From Anaerolineales bacterium (lineage in GTDB: Bacteria > Chloroflexota > Anaerolineae > Anaerolineales > Villigracilaceae): DNA of 64,000 nucleotides. A program made the position numbers and the translations under genes. Positions 26,864 through 34,949 of this stretch are shown here, in pieces. The stretch is from assembly GCA_020634885.1 (NCBI GenBank), contig JACKAW010000006.1:1-64000 (forward strand). Reading direction: 5' to 3'. The notes under the pieces are model-generated. The model was not told the origin of the DNA and did no database searches. It saw only the letters and a list, made by a program, of their open reading frames with translations. Positions within the stretch are counted from its first letter, which is position 1; every line of letters starts with the position of its first letter.

Positions 26864-27054
26864 AGTAAAACTCCTTTGTAAAATTTTTAGTTGAGTTTTC
26901 TGATTAGAACTCGAAAGATGAAGCGCAGGCTGAAAATGATGCGGTCATTTTCATGTAGATTTTAGAGATTTGAAACCAACGCTTCACTTTTAGATTTGAA
27001 ATTGATCCTGACCATTGGGCAGTTTCCCATGCTGTGAAATTTCCCGGCGGCAGG

Positions 27055-27744
27055 TTACTCTTCCACCACATAATCAAAGATCATGAATGAGGTGGCAAGG
27101 AAGATCACATCGTACACGATCAACAAATTGAGCGGGGCGAGGATCTCTTCAAAAGGCAGCCCTGCCACAATGCCGCCGCTCGCTTTGACCGATGCCAGCA
27201 GAACCGGCACGGCTACAGGGAAGAGCAAAATGGGCAGCAACACATCGCGGGTGCGCGTCTGCACAGACATGGCAGAGAGCAGCGTGCCGACCGAGATGTA
27301 TCCAATGGAACCGAGCAGCAGCACCCCTAAAAATTCCCATTGAAAGATGCGCGTCTCGTTGTAGAGCATGGCGTACAGCGGAATGACAATGGCTTCAACA
27401 ACCAGCATGAAAGCCAGGTTGCTAATGGCTTTGCCGAAGAAAATGGCAGACCGATCCACCGGCGCGAGCAAAAGCCCATCCATGCAGCCACGGTCTTTTT
27501 CCACTGCCATCGAACGGTTGAGTCCCAGCGTACCGGCAAAGGCGAAGGTCGTCCACAGCACACCGGCGGTGACAGATTGACGTACTTTCACATCCAGTTC
27601 CAACGCGAAGTTGAAGATGAGGATGACCAGCATGGAAAAGACCAGCATGGCAGAAAGCAGTTCGCGCGAGCGGAACTCTGCGGCAAGGTCTTTGTGGGCA
27701 ATGGCAAAGACGGCTTTGAAAAAGGAGGGAGTGGGTTCTTTCAT
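27055..27744 (-). CDS. ccmB: Heme ABC exporter permease CcmB
   Basis: The product is 229 residues with six membrane spans, the permease partner of CcmA in the complex that drives release of heme-loaded CcmE. The typical CcmB start (FAIAHKDLAAEFRSRE) and the GTLGLNRSMAVEKDRGCMDGLLLAP cytoplasmic segment are both present. It begins 3 bases after the ccmA stop codon, so the two are coupled. Confidence 0.93.
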   Translation of the reverse strand: MKEPTPSFFKAVFAIAHKDLAAEFRSRELLSAMLVFSMLVILIFNFALELDVKVRQSVTAGVLWTTFAFAGTLGLNRSMAVEKDRGCMDGLLLAPVDRSAIFFGKAISNLAFMLVVEAIVIPLYAMLYNETRIFQWEFLGVLLLGSIGYISVGTLLSAMSVQTRTRDVLLPILLFPVAVPVLLASVKASGGIVAGLPFEEILAPLNLLIVYDVIFLATSFMIFDYVVEE

Positions 27745-27746
27745 GG

Positions 27747-28445
27747 TTACGCCTCCAATGCTTTCTTGTAAAAATCGAGCAGGTTCGAGTTTTTGAAATC
27801 TTCACGCGAGCCAGATGAAACGATCACGCCACGGGTGAGGACATCGAAACGGGTGGCGAGGTCTTCAGCGCGTGCGAGGTCGTGCGAGGTCATTACCACG
27901 GTGCGTCCCTTGGCGGCGACAGAGCGCAGCACTTCATCCAGCATTTCAGAGGCATCCTGATCAAGACCGGTGTACGGCTCATCGAAGAGGACGACTTCAG
28001 GGTCGTGGATGATGGCGCGACCAATGGCGAGGCGTTGCTGCATTCCGCGTGAGAAGGTGCGGACGAGGTCTTTGCGGCGGGCTTCCAAGCCAACCATGCC
28101 CAGCACTTCGGTGATGCGGCTGGCTTGATTCTGCAAACCATACATGCGGGCATAGAATTGCAGGTTCTCTTCGGCGGTCAGGTCGGGGTAGAGCAGGGGC
28201 ATGTGTGAGACCACCCCCAGCCGTGCGCGCACTTTGGCAGATTCGTTCGGGAGGGAGTACCCGGCTACTTTGACGCTCCCCAAACTGGGGCGGGAGAGTG
28301 AGGCGAGAATCCGCAAAAAGGTGGTTTTGCCTGCGCCGTTCGGTCCGAGCAGGGCAACAAATTCGCCGGGCTGGACGGTGAAATCCAGCCCTTTGAGAAT
28401 GGTCTTTAACCCAAAGCGTTTAATGAGTTTTTTGACTTCGATCAT
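27747..28445 (-). CDS. ccmA: Heme ABC exporter ATPase CcmA
   Basis: The product is 232 residues: Walker A GPNGAGKT (about 34-41), Q-loop, signature FSRGMQQRL, Walker B VVLFDEP and the H-loop SHDL. It provides ATP hydrolysis for the CcmABCD complex. It follows the cytochrome c gene with 53 bases between them; that gap contains 'tagtaattagtcattgg' repeat-like sequence and no obvious promoter. Confidence 0.92.
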   Translation of the reverse strand: MIEVKKLIKRFGLKTILKGLDFTVQPGEFVALLGPNGAGKTTFLRILASLSRPSLGSVKVAGYSLPNESAKVRARLGVVSHMPLLYPDLTAEENLQFYARMYGLQNQASRITEVLGMVGLEARRKDLVRTFSRGMQQRLAIGRAIIHDPEVVLFDEPYTGLDQDASEMLDEVLRSVAAKGRTVVMTSHDLARAEDLATRFDVLTRGVIVSSGSREDFKNSNLLDFYKKALEA

Positions 28446-28498
28446 TAAGAATAGTAATTAGTCATTGGAGATCGAAATGATCAATCTCCGCTTACTAA

Positions 28499-30361
28499 TC
28501 ATCCTTTCCTCTTCAACGCGTCCATTAGTTCGGCGCGGCGTTTGTTGTAGGCTTCATCTTTTATTTTTCCGCTGCGGTGCAGGTCGTCGAGGGCAATGAC
28601 GGCATCCATGATGGATTCGCTGTCTTCGTACATGTCGTCATCTTCGTCGTCATCCTCATCGTCCTCATCTTCTTCCTTGTTGCGGTCGCGCCAGTAAAGG
28701 AAGATGCCAGCAAGGATGAGTGTGACGCCAAACGCGCCGATGCCGATCAGAACGGTTTGGTTCTGGGTAACATCGGGCGATTCTGCTACGGTGACCGGTT
28801 TGCCGGTGATGGTGAATTCAAGTGCATCATCCTGTGCCAGCGGAGCAGCGTTGTAGATGTGGAATTTTGTACCTTGCAAGTCTTGAACGCCCGTATCGGT
28901 CAGGGTGGCGCCATCGGCATCTACGCCTTCAGGCAGGAATAGGGTGATGGAGTTGACGGGCAGGGTGGTTTTCTGAATTACATCTGTATCGCCTGTGGGG
29001 AGGGTGGAAAATGCGATCAACCCGTAGGCATCCTGGCTGGGCGGAATGGCAAACCCGTTATCTGTGGCAACAAAGGCGGCAGATGTATCGGTAGTTTCGT
29101 AACCAAGCCCGGTGGCGCCTTCGGGGAAGGAGATGAATGGAATGGTCTTTCCATCCGCCATGGGGACGAGTACGGTGGCATCACTGGTATTCATAATAAA
29201 GAACACCGCAAATACTTGCGTTTCTTCACCTGCCATATCGAAGAAGATTTGCAATTCTTCCACTTGCAGCACACTGGTATCTTCTGTGGTGGGGTAGACA
29301 ACAATAGGTGAAAGAACGATCTCTGTGGCTCCGGCGGGCACAACCGCAAACTCGGTTTTGTATTTCATGCCCTCCACGGTGATTTCTGCCAGATAGATCT
29401 GGTTCTCTACAAGTTCGGCTTCGAAGGCAAAGGTACCGTCGGGGTTCACATCACCTTGTATATTCAAAATCTCGGTAGGACCCGCGGCAGGGTCGCTGCC
29501 GTGATCGAACCCGCGCAGGGTGATGGTGAGATCAGCGGGGAGGTCTTTGCCGGTCTGATTATCAATGACGCCCGTGATGGTGTTGTCTGCCGGGGCTTCT
29601 GTCGCTTCTGGCGTGACCTCAGCCTGGGGTGTGCCTTCCACGGCTGTTCCTTCGCCGGGGGTGGATACGGCTTCGGCGGTGGCAGGGGCTTCTGTCGCTT
29701 CAACCGCTACCGGCGCGGCAGGAGCCGCAAAGCTCAGGGTGCGGATGTACGCCGCAACGGCAAAGGCTTCCTCTTCGCTCAAGTCGCTGCCAAAGGCGGG
29801 GAATCCGCCTGAGCCCGTGCGGATCATTTCAATGATGTTCGCCTTTGAAAGTGCAGACATCATCTCAAGATTGGTGAAGGCGTCGCCGCAATCGGCGCAT
29901 TTTTCTTCAAAGATCGATTTACCGAGTTCGATTTGTTCGGGGGTGGTTTGCAGCATAAGCGCATACGAGATCACATCCCAACGTTCCTGATCTGTCAGGC
30001 TGGCAAAGGGCGGCATAAAGCGGTCGAGCCGACCTTGTGTGACCACGGTGTACCACGCCGAGGGGGTGGCGTCGTTGGAAAATTCGGGCAAACCAATCGG
30101 GATGACCGCAACAGGTAAGTCTGCGCTTTGTGACCCATTGCCCAAACCTTCGTCACCGTGACAGGCGGCGCATTTTTCGGCGTAAATGACTTTGCCGTTC
30201 TCAATATCTGGAGCCTGATCTGGGTAGAGCGGTCCCAGTGTGGGGACGGGGGTAGGCGGCACATAGCCGGGCGGCGGGGTGACATCTGCCGCGAGGGTTT
30301 GGTTACAGGCGGCAAGTAAAATGCCAGCGAAAATGAATAAAAGAGTGTGGCGAAATTTCAT
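28499..30361 (-). CDS. Cytochrome c lipoprotein with one intact and one altered heme motif
   Basis: The 620 residues begin with a lipoprotein signal (LLAAC). The first cytochrome c domain has CAACHGDEG (about 55-63). A second follows with CADCGDAF, where the expected heme-binding His is absent. After an Ala/Glu/Thr/Pro linker come two beta-sandwich regions (about 265-500), a single C-terminal membrane span (about 535-553), a strongly acidic run of Glu/Asp and a short helical SHOCT-like tail (LHRSGKIKDEAYNKRR). It is embedded in the ccm cluster, between the CcmI-like gene and ccmA. It is probably an electron-transfer or assembly factor at the membrane surface. Confidence 0.8.
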   Translation of the reverse strand: MKFRHTLLFIFAGILLAACNQTLAADVTPPPGYVPPTPVPTLGPLYPDQAPDIENGKVIYAEKCAACHGDEGLGNGSQSADLPVAVIPIGLPEFSNDATPSAWYTVVTQGRLDRFMPPFASLTDQERWDVISYALMLQTTPEQIELGKSIFEEKCADCGDAFTNLEMMSALSKANIIEMIRTGSGGFPAFGSDLSEEEAFAVAAYIRTLSFAAPAAPVAVEATEAPATAEAVSTPGEGTAVEGTPQAEVTPEATEAPADNTITGVIDNQTGKDLPADLTITLRGFDHGSDPAAGPTEILNIQGDVNPDGTFAFEAELVENQIYLAEITVEGMKYKTEFAVVPAGATEIVLSPIVVYPTTEDTSVLQVEELQIFFDMAGEETQVFAVFFIMNTSDATVLVPMADGKTIPFISFPEGATGLGYETTDTSAAFVATDNGFAIPPSQDAYGLIAFSTLPTGDTDVIQKTTLPVNSITLFLPEGVDADGATLTDTGVQDLQGTKFHIYNAAPLAQDDALEFTITGKPVTVAESPDVTQNQTVLIGIGAFGVTLILAGIFLYWRDRNKEEDEDDEDDDEDDDMYEDSESIMDAVIALDDLHRSGKIKDEAYNKRRAELMDALKRKG

Positions 30362-30417
30362 GAATTCCTCGGTTGAACGTAATGCGTAATTCGTAATTAC
30401 GGTTCACGCATTACGCA

Positions 30418-30927
30418 TTACTTGAGCGACTTTCCGCAAGATGGGCAAAACTGATCGGCAGCCAGTACGGGCTTTCCGCATGATGGGCAGAACCCGGCAG
30501 GTTTGCTCTTGTGCTGCTTGCGGCGGGCGGCGATCATGGCTTCGAGGTCGTCATCACTGATCTCGGCAGCAGAAGAAGATGCGTCGGCGCGTTTGGCGGC
30601 AGCGGCAGTTTCAATGCGCGATTCAGCGTTGCGGGCAGAAGAAACACGCGGTTCCAACTCATCGAGCTTGCGTAAAATTTCAGCCCCTTTTTTGAGAAGT
30701 TCCGCGCGTTGTTCGGGGTAATCTTCGGCAGGGACTTTGCCGAGTTTGAAATCGAAATCCAGCTCTTGCAGAGAGTTGATCACGCGGTCGCGTCCGGCTT
30801 TCAACGCCGAAATCTCGTGCATATCCACATTGGAAATTCTTCGAGCGCGAACGGTGAAAGGCAAATACAAATACATGCCGACGATGATGAAGACGGCGAG
30901 AATAAGAAAGATTGAACCCAGTTCCAT
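30418..30927 (-). CDS. CcmI-like membrane protein with C-terminal zinc ribbon
   Basis: The product is 169 residues. One N-terminal membrane span (about 5-24) is followed by a helical segment (AGRDRVINSLQELDFDFKLG, then VPAEDYPEQRAELL) that resembles the N-terminal part of CcmI, the apocytochrome chaperone. In place of the TPR domain there are an alanine-rich linker and a double zinc-ribbon CxxC pair (CPSCGKP at about 148, CPSCGKS at about 162). It lies between ccmG and the cytochrome c gene with short spacing. A role in cytochrome maturation is inferred from position only. Confidence 0.75.
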   Translation of the reverse strand: MELGSIFLILAVFIIVGMYLYLPFTVRARRISNVDMHEISALKAGRDRVINSLQELDFDFKLGKVPAEDYPEQRAELLKKGAEILRKLDELEPRVSSARNAESRIETAAAAKRADASSSAAEISDDDLEAMIAARRKQHKSKPAGFCPSCGKPVLAADQFCPSCGKSLK

Positions 30928-30935
30928 AAATTCCC

Positions 30936-31505
30936 CTATTCCGCGTTGGCGATGAAGGCTTGAATTTCAGCCACCGAAGAGAACGGACCGATCTTGATCT
31001 GGCGCAGCACACCTTCACGGTCGATCAGGTAGGTTTCGGGCACGCCCATCTGCCGGTTCAAAATGCTGGAGATGTTCGATTGCAGGTCTGGCGCATTGGG
31101 GAAGGAGATTCCAAATTTTTTCAAATAACCAAAGGCGCCTTCGGGCGTATCCACATAGTCCACGCCAATGAAGACCACATCATCACTATCTTTATATAAC
31201 TGCCAGGCTTCTTCAAGGTCGGGCGCTTCCTGTTCGCAGGGTTTACACCACGAAGCCCAAATGTTAATGACCACGATCTTGCCTTGCAGGTCAGAGAGTT
31301 TCATCTCTTTGGTCTCGTTGTATTCGTACCCTTCAAAATATACAAGGTCAAAATCTGGCACGGGCTTGCCGATCTCAGCCATGGGATTGCTGGCACGGTT
31401 CAAACCGAATCCCACCAGCGCGAGCAGTCCCACCAAAACGACCCAAATGGTAACCTGCGCCCAAAGCGGTACACTTCTTTTTTGTGGAGCATTTGTTTCT
31501 GTCAT
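30936..31505 (-). CDS. ccmG: Thiol-disulfide oxidoreductase CcmG/ResA type
   Basis: Reduces the heme-binding cysteines of apocytochrome c outside the membrane. The 189 residues hold a membrane anchor (about 13-33) and a thioredoxin fold with WASWCKPC (C87 and C90), the GVDYVDTPEGAF insert and the cis-Pro loop GVPETYLID. The start ATG at 31505 follows TTGGAG; an upstream TTG would add four residues. It lies 8 bases ahead of the CcmI-like gene. Confidence 0.92.
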   Translation of the reverse strand: MTETNAPQKRSVPLWAQVTIWVVLVGLLALVGFGLNRASNPMAEIGKPVPDFDLVYFEGYEYNETKEMKLSDLQGKIVVINIWASWCKPCEQEAPDLEEAWQLYKDSDDVVFIGVDYVDTPEGAFGYLKKFGISFPNAPDLQSNISSILNRQMGVPETYLIDREGVLRQIKIGPFSSVAEIQAFIANAE

Positions 31506-31569
31506 TGCATTCTCCAAAACCCTCTTTCCGCTCTCCCTCGTCGAGCAGGAGTAGGGGAAAGAGGGGATT

Positions 31570-32085
31570 TTATTTTCTGTTCTTCAATTCTTCTTCAAGG
31601 CGTTGGATGTAATCATCTTCGTCGGATGAAGACCCCGCCTCTTCACCTTGACCAGAGCCTGCCTCAGCGGATTTGGGCTTTGTCCACTCTTTGAACGCGT
31701 TGAAAAGCGCGAACGCTCCGGCAAGGATCAACACCGGCGGCACAAGATAGACCAGCCAGTTGAAGCCCGTGCGGGGCGGTTCAGAAAGTACGCGCGCACC
31801 GTAATTCGCCACAAAATAATCTTTGATCTCCTGCTCGGTTTTGCCTTCTGCCAGCATCTGGCGGATCAACTCGCGCCACTGACGGCAAGCCTCGGTAGGA
31901 CACACATCCAGCGGCGTGTTCTCGCACACCGGACAAAACAACTGCTTGGCAATTGCATTCACCTCGTCATCGGTGGGGGCGGTATCCTGTGCCGATGCGG
32001 TTTGGTAAAACAAGCCAGTCAGCACAAGTACAAGCGCAATGGCAAGAAACCAGGTATTAGTAATTAGTAATTTCTTTGTTCTCAT
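31570..32085 (-). CDS. ccmH: Cytochrome c maturation protein CcmH
   Basis: Thiol reductase and heme-lyase partner. The 171 residues hold a signal or anchor (about 10-30), the family motif FCPVCENTPLDVC (redox pair C51 and C54) with the helical RQMLAEGKTEQEIKDYF segment, a second span (about 112-132) and an acidic C-terminus. The start at 32085 is chosen over the in-frame ATG 12 bases upstream because GGAG is then correctly spaced. Confidence 0.9.
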   Translation of the reverse strand: MRTKKLLITNTWFLAIALVLVLTGLFYQTASAQDTAPTDDEVNAIAKQLFCPVCENTPLDVCPTEACRQWRELIRQMLAEGKTEQEIKDYFVANYGARVLSEPPRTGFNWLVYLVPPVLILAGAFALFNAFKEWTKPKSAEAGSGQGEEAGSSSDEDDYIQRLEEELKNRK

Positions 32086-32110
32086 TTCAATCTCCATTTA
32101 CCAATTACTT

Positions 32111-34180
32111 TTAATCCGCTGCACTCGTCTGGCGGCTGCCTGCGCTCACCTTGCGGCGTACGGGTTCATCGGCGGGGTCTTTATCGGGCCATGCCGCAAA
32201 GATCAGACCGAAGAGGAAGGTGAAACTGCCGATCCACAACCAGTTCACCAGCGGGTTGACATAGACCTTGAACGTCGCGCCTTCGCTGGAAACAGGCTGC
32301 CAATCCACCAGCAGGATGTACAGATCATCTTTCAGTGTGGCGTGTTGACCGGGGATGGTCATGTTCTGCTGTGAGTCGTAGTAATAATCAATGCGCGGAT
32401 AAAGCTGCCCAATATAGATACCGTTCTCGTAAATATCCACCACCGAGCGGGTGTAATTCACGGCGGCGCCGCGATCATCCCATGAGGCGAGCTCACGGTA
32501 TTCCACGCGATAATCTGCCAGATCAAGCGATTCGCCCGAAGCAATGGTGCCCTGGGTTTCCATCTGGAAGATTTCAATGCCGAGAATGCCAATTGCCATC
32601 AACGCCATGCTGATGTGGATGATGTATCCGCCATAGCGGCGTTTATTACGTCCCATCAAACGCCCGATTGCAGTGAAGAAGTTTTCCTTTTGGACGTGCA
32701 TTCTGGCATTCGTGCCGCGCCAGAACTCATGTGTTGTCGCAGAGATCACCAAAGCAATCAGGAAGAAACCCAGCAAGGCATAACCGTTTTGGGTGTAAAA
32801 GATTGCCGAAAGTACGGTCACTACTGCCGCCACAGCCGCAGACTTCCACAACGCTTTCCCAAGAGTCTGAACGGTGGAATGTCCCCAGGCTGAAAGCGGT
32901 GCAACCGCCATCAAGAATAGCAGCCCCGCAAAAAGCGGACCGGTTGCACGCTCGTAGTAGGGAGGTCCAACCGTGATCTTCGTATTTGTGAACAACTCAG
33001 AAGCCAGCGGCGAGATCACGCCCCAAAAACAGACAATGAGAATGCCCATGAAAAGCAGATTATTGAAAAGGAAGAGCGCCTCGCGTGAAAGCAAAGATTT
33101 CATCTCCGTCTCGCCGCGCAGTTCGGGCCAACGTTTAATGAGCAAAGCCACCGAAACGATCAAGGTCAGCGCCACATAACCCATAAAGAACGGACCAATT
33201 GGGCTATTGGCAAAGGCGTGAACCGAAGAAAGCACACCAGAGCGGGTAAGGAAGGTTCCAAAGATCACCAATGCGTAGGTGAGAATGATGAGAACCATAT
33301 TCCACTGCTTCAACATCCCGCGTTTTTCCTGGATCATCACCGAATGAAGGAAGGCAGTTCCCGTCAGCCACGGCATGAATGCCGCAATTTCAACCGGATC
33401 CCAGCCCCAGTACCCGCCCCAGCCGAGTACATCGTATGCCCAACGTCCGCCAAGAACGAGACCGAGTGAAAGGAACAACCACGCCCAAAGAGTCCAGCGG
33501 CGGGTGATGCGCGTCCAGCGGTCATCGGTGCGCCCAGTGATGAGCGCCGCAATCGCAAAGGCGTAGGGAACCACAAAAGAAACGAAGCCCAAATAAAGCA
33601 TGGGCGGATGAATCACCATGCCCGGGTGGCGCAGAAGCGGATTAAGACCATTGCCATCTTGCGGCGTGAAGAGCTCTGCCCCAGCGGCAGGCGAAAACAT
33701 ACTCGGAATGACCTGCCCATTGATTTGCCAAAAACGAGTGAACGGATTCTCAAAGAAGAGGTTCATCCCAATGAAGAAAGTCAGCGTAACTGCTGAAACA
33801 ATGATGACCCACGGCAGGAACTCAATATCACGATCCCACTTACGCAGGGTCACCGCCGAAGTGAAAGCCGCCAGAAGCCACGCCCAGAACATCAACGAAC
33901 CAGCCTGCCCGCCCCACCAAGCAGTCACTTTCAAATACGTGGGCATACTCTTACTGGTCACTTCGTACACGAACGCCACATTGAAATGACTGTTCACCAG
34001 CATATAAATGAGAACACCCGCTGAAATTGATAGAAGGGGAAAGGTCAACAACTGAGCGCGACGTGCGCTCTCCACCAATGAACCCGACTTGTTCTGCGCG
34101 CCATAAAATGCGGCAACCCCACTATAGATGGTTGTAATAAAACTGATTAATAAAACACCAAAGCCAAATTCTGCAAGCAT
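32111..34180 (-). CDS. ccmF: Heme lyase CcmF
   Basis: Joins heme from CcmE to apocytochrome c. The 689 residues have about fifteen spans, the WWD motif around GGYWGWDPVEIAAF, and periplasmic His ligands in the flanking helices (HPGMVIHPP, FLHSVMIQ). The start at 34180 (MLAEFGFGVL) follows AGGAAAAG; the upstream extension codes only for the hairpin region. It ends 25 bases ahead of ccmH. Confidence 0.94.
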   Translation of the reverse strand: MLAEFGFGVLLISFITTIYSGVAAFYGAQNKSGSLVESARRAQLLTFPLLSISAGVLIYMLVNSHFNVAFVYEVTSKSMPTYLKVTAWWGGQAGSLMFWAWLLAAFTSAVTLRKWDRDIEFLPWVIIVSAVTLTFFIGMNLFFENPFTRFWQINGQVIPSMFSPAAGAELFTPQDGNGLNPLLRHPGMVIHPPMLYLGFVSFVVPYAFAIAALITGRTDDRWTRITRRWTLWAWLFLSLGLVLGGRWAYDVLGWGGYWGWDPVEIAAFMPWLTGTAFLHSVMIQEKRGMLKQWNMVLIILTYALVIFGTFLTRSGVLSSVHAFANSPIGPFFMGYVALTLIVSVALLIKRWPELRGETEMKSLLSREALFLFNNLLFMGILIVCFWGVISPLASELFTNTKITVGPPYYERATGPLFAGLLFLMAVAPLSAWGHSTVQTLGKALWKSAAVAAVVTVLSAIFYTQNGYALLGFFLIALVISATTHEFWRGTNARMHVQKENFFTAIGRLMGRNKRRYGGYIIHISMALMAIGILGIEIFQMETQGTIASGESLDLADYRVEYRELASWDDRGAAVNYTRSVVDIYENGIYIGQLYPRIDYYYDSQQNMTIPGQHATLKDDLYILLVDWQPVSSEGATFKVYVNPLVNWLWIGSFTFLFGLIFAAWPDKDPADEPVRRKVSAGSRQTSAAD

Positions 34181-34196
34181 ATCTTTTCCTGTTTGT

Positions 34197-34231
34197 CCCG
34201 TACCCCTGTGCCACCAGCATAGGGGTACGGG
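34197..34231. repeat. Hairpin ahead of ccmF
   Basis: Perfect 11-bp stem CCCGTACCCCT/AGGGGTACGGG, immediately upstream of the ccmF start. It may form a leader structure in the ccm mRNA. Confidence 0.6.
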
Positions 34232-34238
34232 CGAGGGA

Positions 34239-34281
34239 TAAAAAATAAATAAAACCTGATGGGTACCCATACCCATCAGGT
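34239..34281 (-). terminator. Intrinsic terminator or attenuator after ccmE
   Basis: A perfect 12-bp stem (34254-34265 with 34270-34281, ACCTGATGGGTA arm) is followed on the minus strand by TTTTATTTATTTTTTAT. It sits 7 bases after the ccmE stop, so much ccmE transcription may end here before ccmF. Confidence 0.8.
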
Positions 34282-34288
34282 CATTTTC

Positions 34289-34771
34289 TTAATTTGTAGC
34301 TGCCTGTTCGGGAACAGCCTCTTCATATTTTGTGGGGCACTTAAGCAGCAACTCCTCGGCATAGAACACGCCGTCTTCACCGAGTTTACCGGTCATGATC
34401 GCCTGTGCCTCGTTGCGGAGCAAGTCGGGCATCACACCCTCGTATTGCACCTTGATTCGTTCACGGCTTGGGTCTGTCACAGCTTCGTGAAGTACAACCG
34501 CCAGCCCGCCCTGCGCTTCGATCTCGGCATTATCGCCGGGCACATGCGCCACCTCAAAGGTCAGGGTCAGGGTCGAAGCATCGTATTGAATGGTATCGCC
34601 CAGAACCGCGCCAGAAAGACGCACACTCTTGTTCACAGCAGAAGTTCCTTCTGCTTTCAGTTCATCCACCGTCATAAAATATTCCGCACTCGCCTGGGTA
34701 GATGAGAAAATAAGGTAAACGACAGCCGCCAAAATAAGCAGCCCGCCGATCAAAAATTTATTTCGTTGCAT
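34289..34771 (-). CDS. ccmE: Cytochrome c maturation heme chaperone CcmE, cysteine type
   Basis: Binds heme covalently and passes it to CcmF. The 160 residues have an N-terminal anchor (about 7-24) and an OB-fold domain with AEIEAQGGLAVV and the YEGVMPDLL segment. The heme-attachment site, normally HxxxY, reads CPTKY (C145 and Y149). That is the CxxxY variant known from Desulfovibrio and archaea. The start at 34771 follows CGGAGG. First gene of the minus-strand ccm cluster. Confidence 0.93.
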   Translation of the reverse strand: MQRNKFLIGGLLILAAVVYLIFSSTQASAEYFMTVDELKAEGTSAVNKSVRLSGAVLGDTIQYDASTLTLTFEVAHVPGDNAEIEAQGGLAVVLHEAVTDPSRERIKVQYEGVMPDLLRNEAQAIMTGKLGEDGVFYAEELLLKCPTKYEEAVPEQAATN

Positions 34772-34826
34772 GAAAACCTCCGGGGTCACCGTATTAAATT
34801 GAACAATCTATATCCATTTTACATGT

Positions 34827-34841
34827 TGACATTAAATGTCA
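34827..34841. promoter_or_regulatory. Palindrome in the ccmE / peptidase divergent region
   Basis: TGACATT-A-AATGTCA, a 7-bp perfect dyad in the 178-base region between the divergently transcribed ccmE and MA-peptidase genes. It overlaps a TTGACA-like -35 on the plus strand. It is a plausible operator; the regulator is unknown. Confidence 0.4.
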
Positions 34842-34949
34842 CTTAATTTGCCTCTGGATGGATGTCATAAAACTTGCGTCATTTTGTCCTATTTCTCCAT
34901 GACGCAATTTTTACAGTGGTATATTTGCCCAAACGAACGGAGGATACGG

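Noticed and set aside
26933..26953. Hairpin between ccmB and ccmC as a terminator
   Set aside because: An 8-bp stem with no U-tract on the minus strand; noted only in the ccmC entry.
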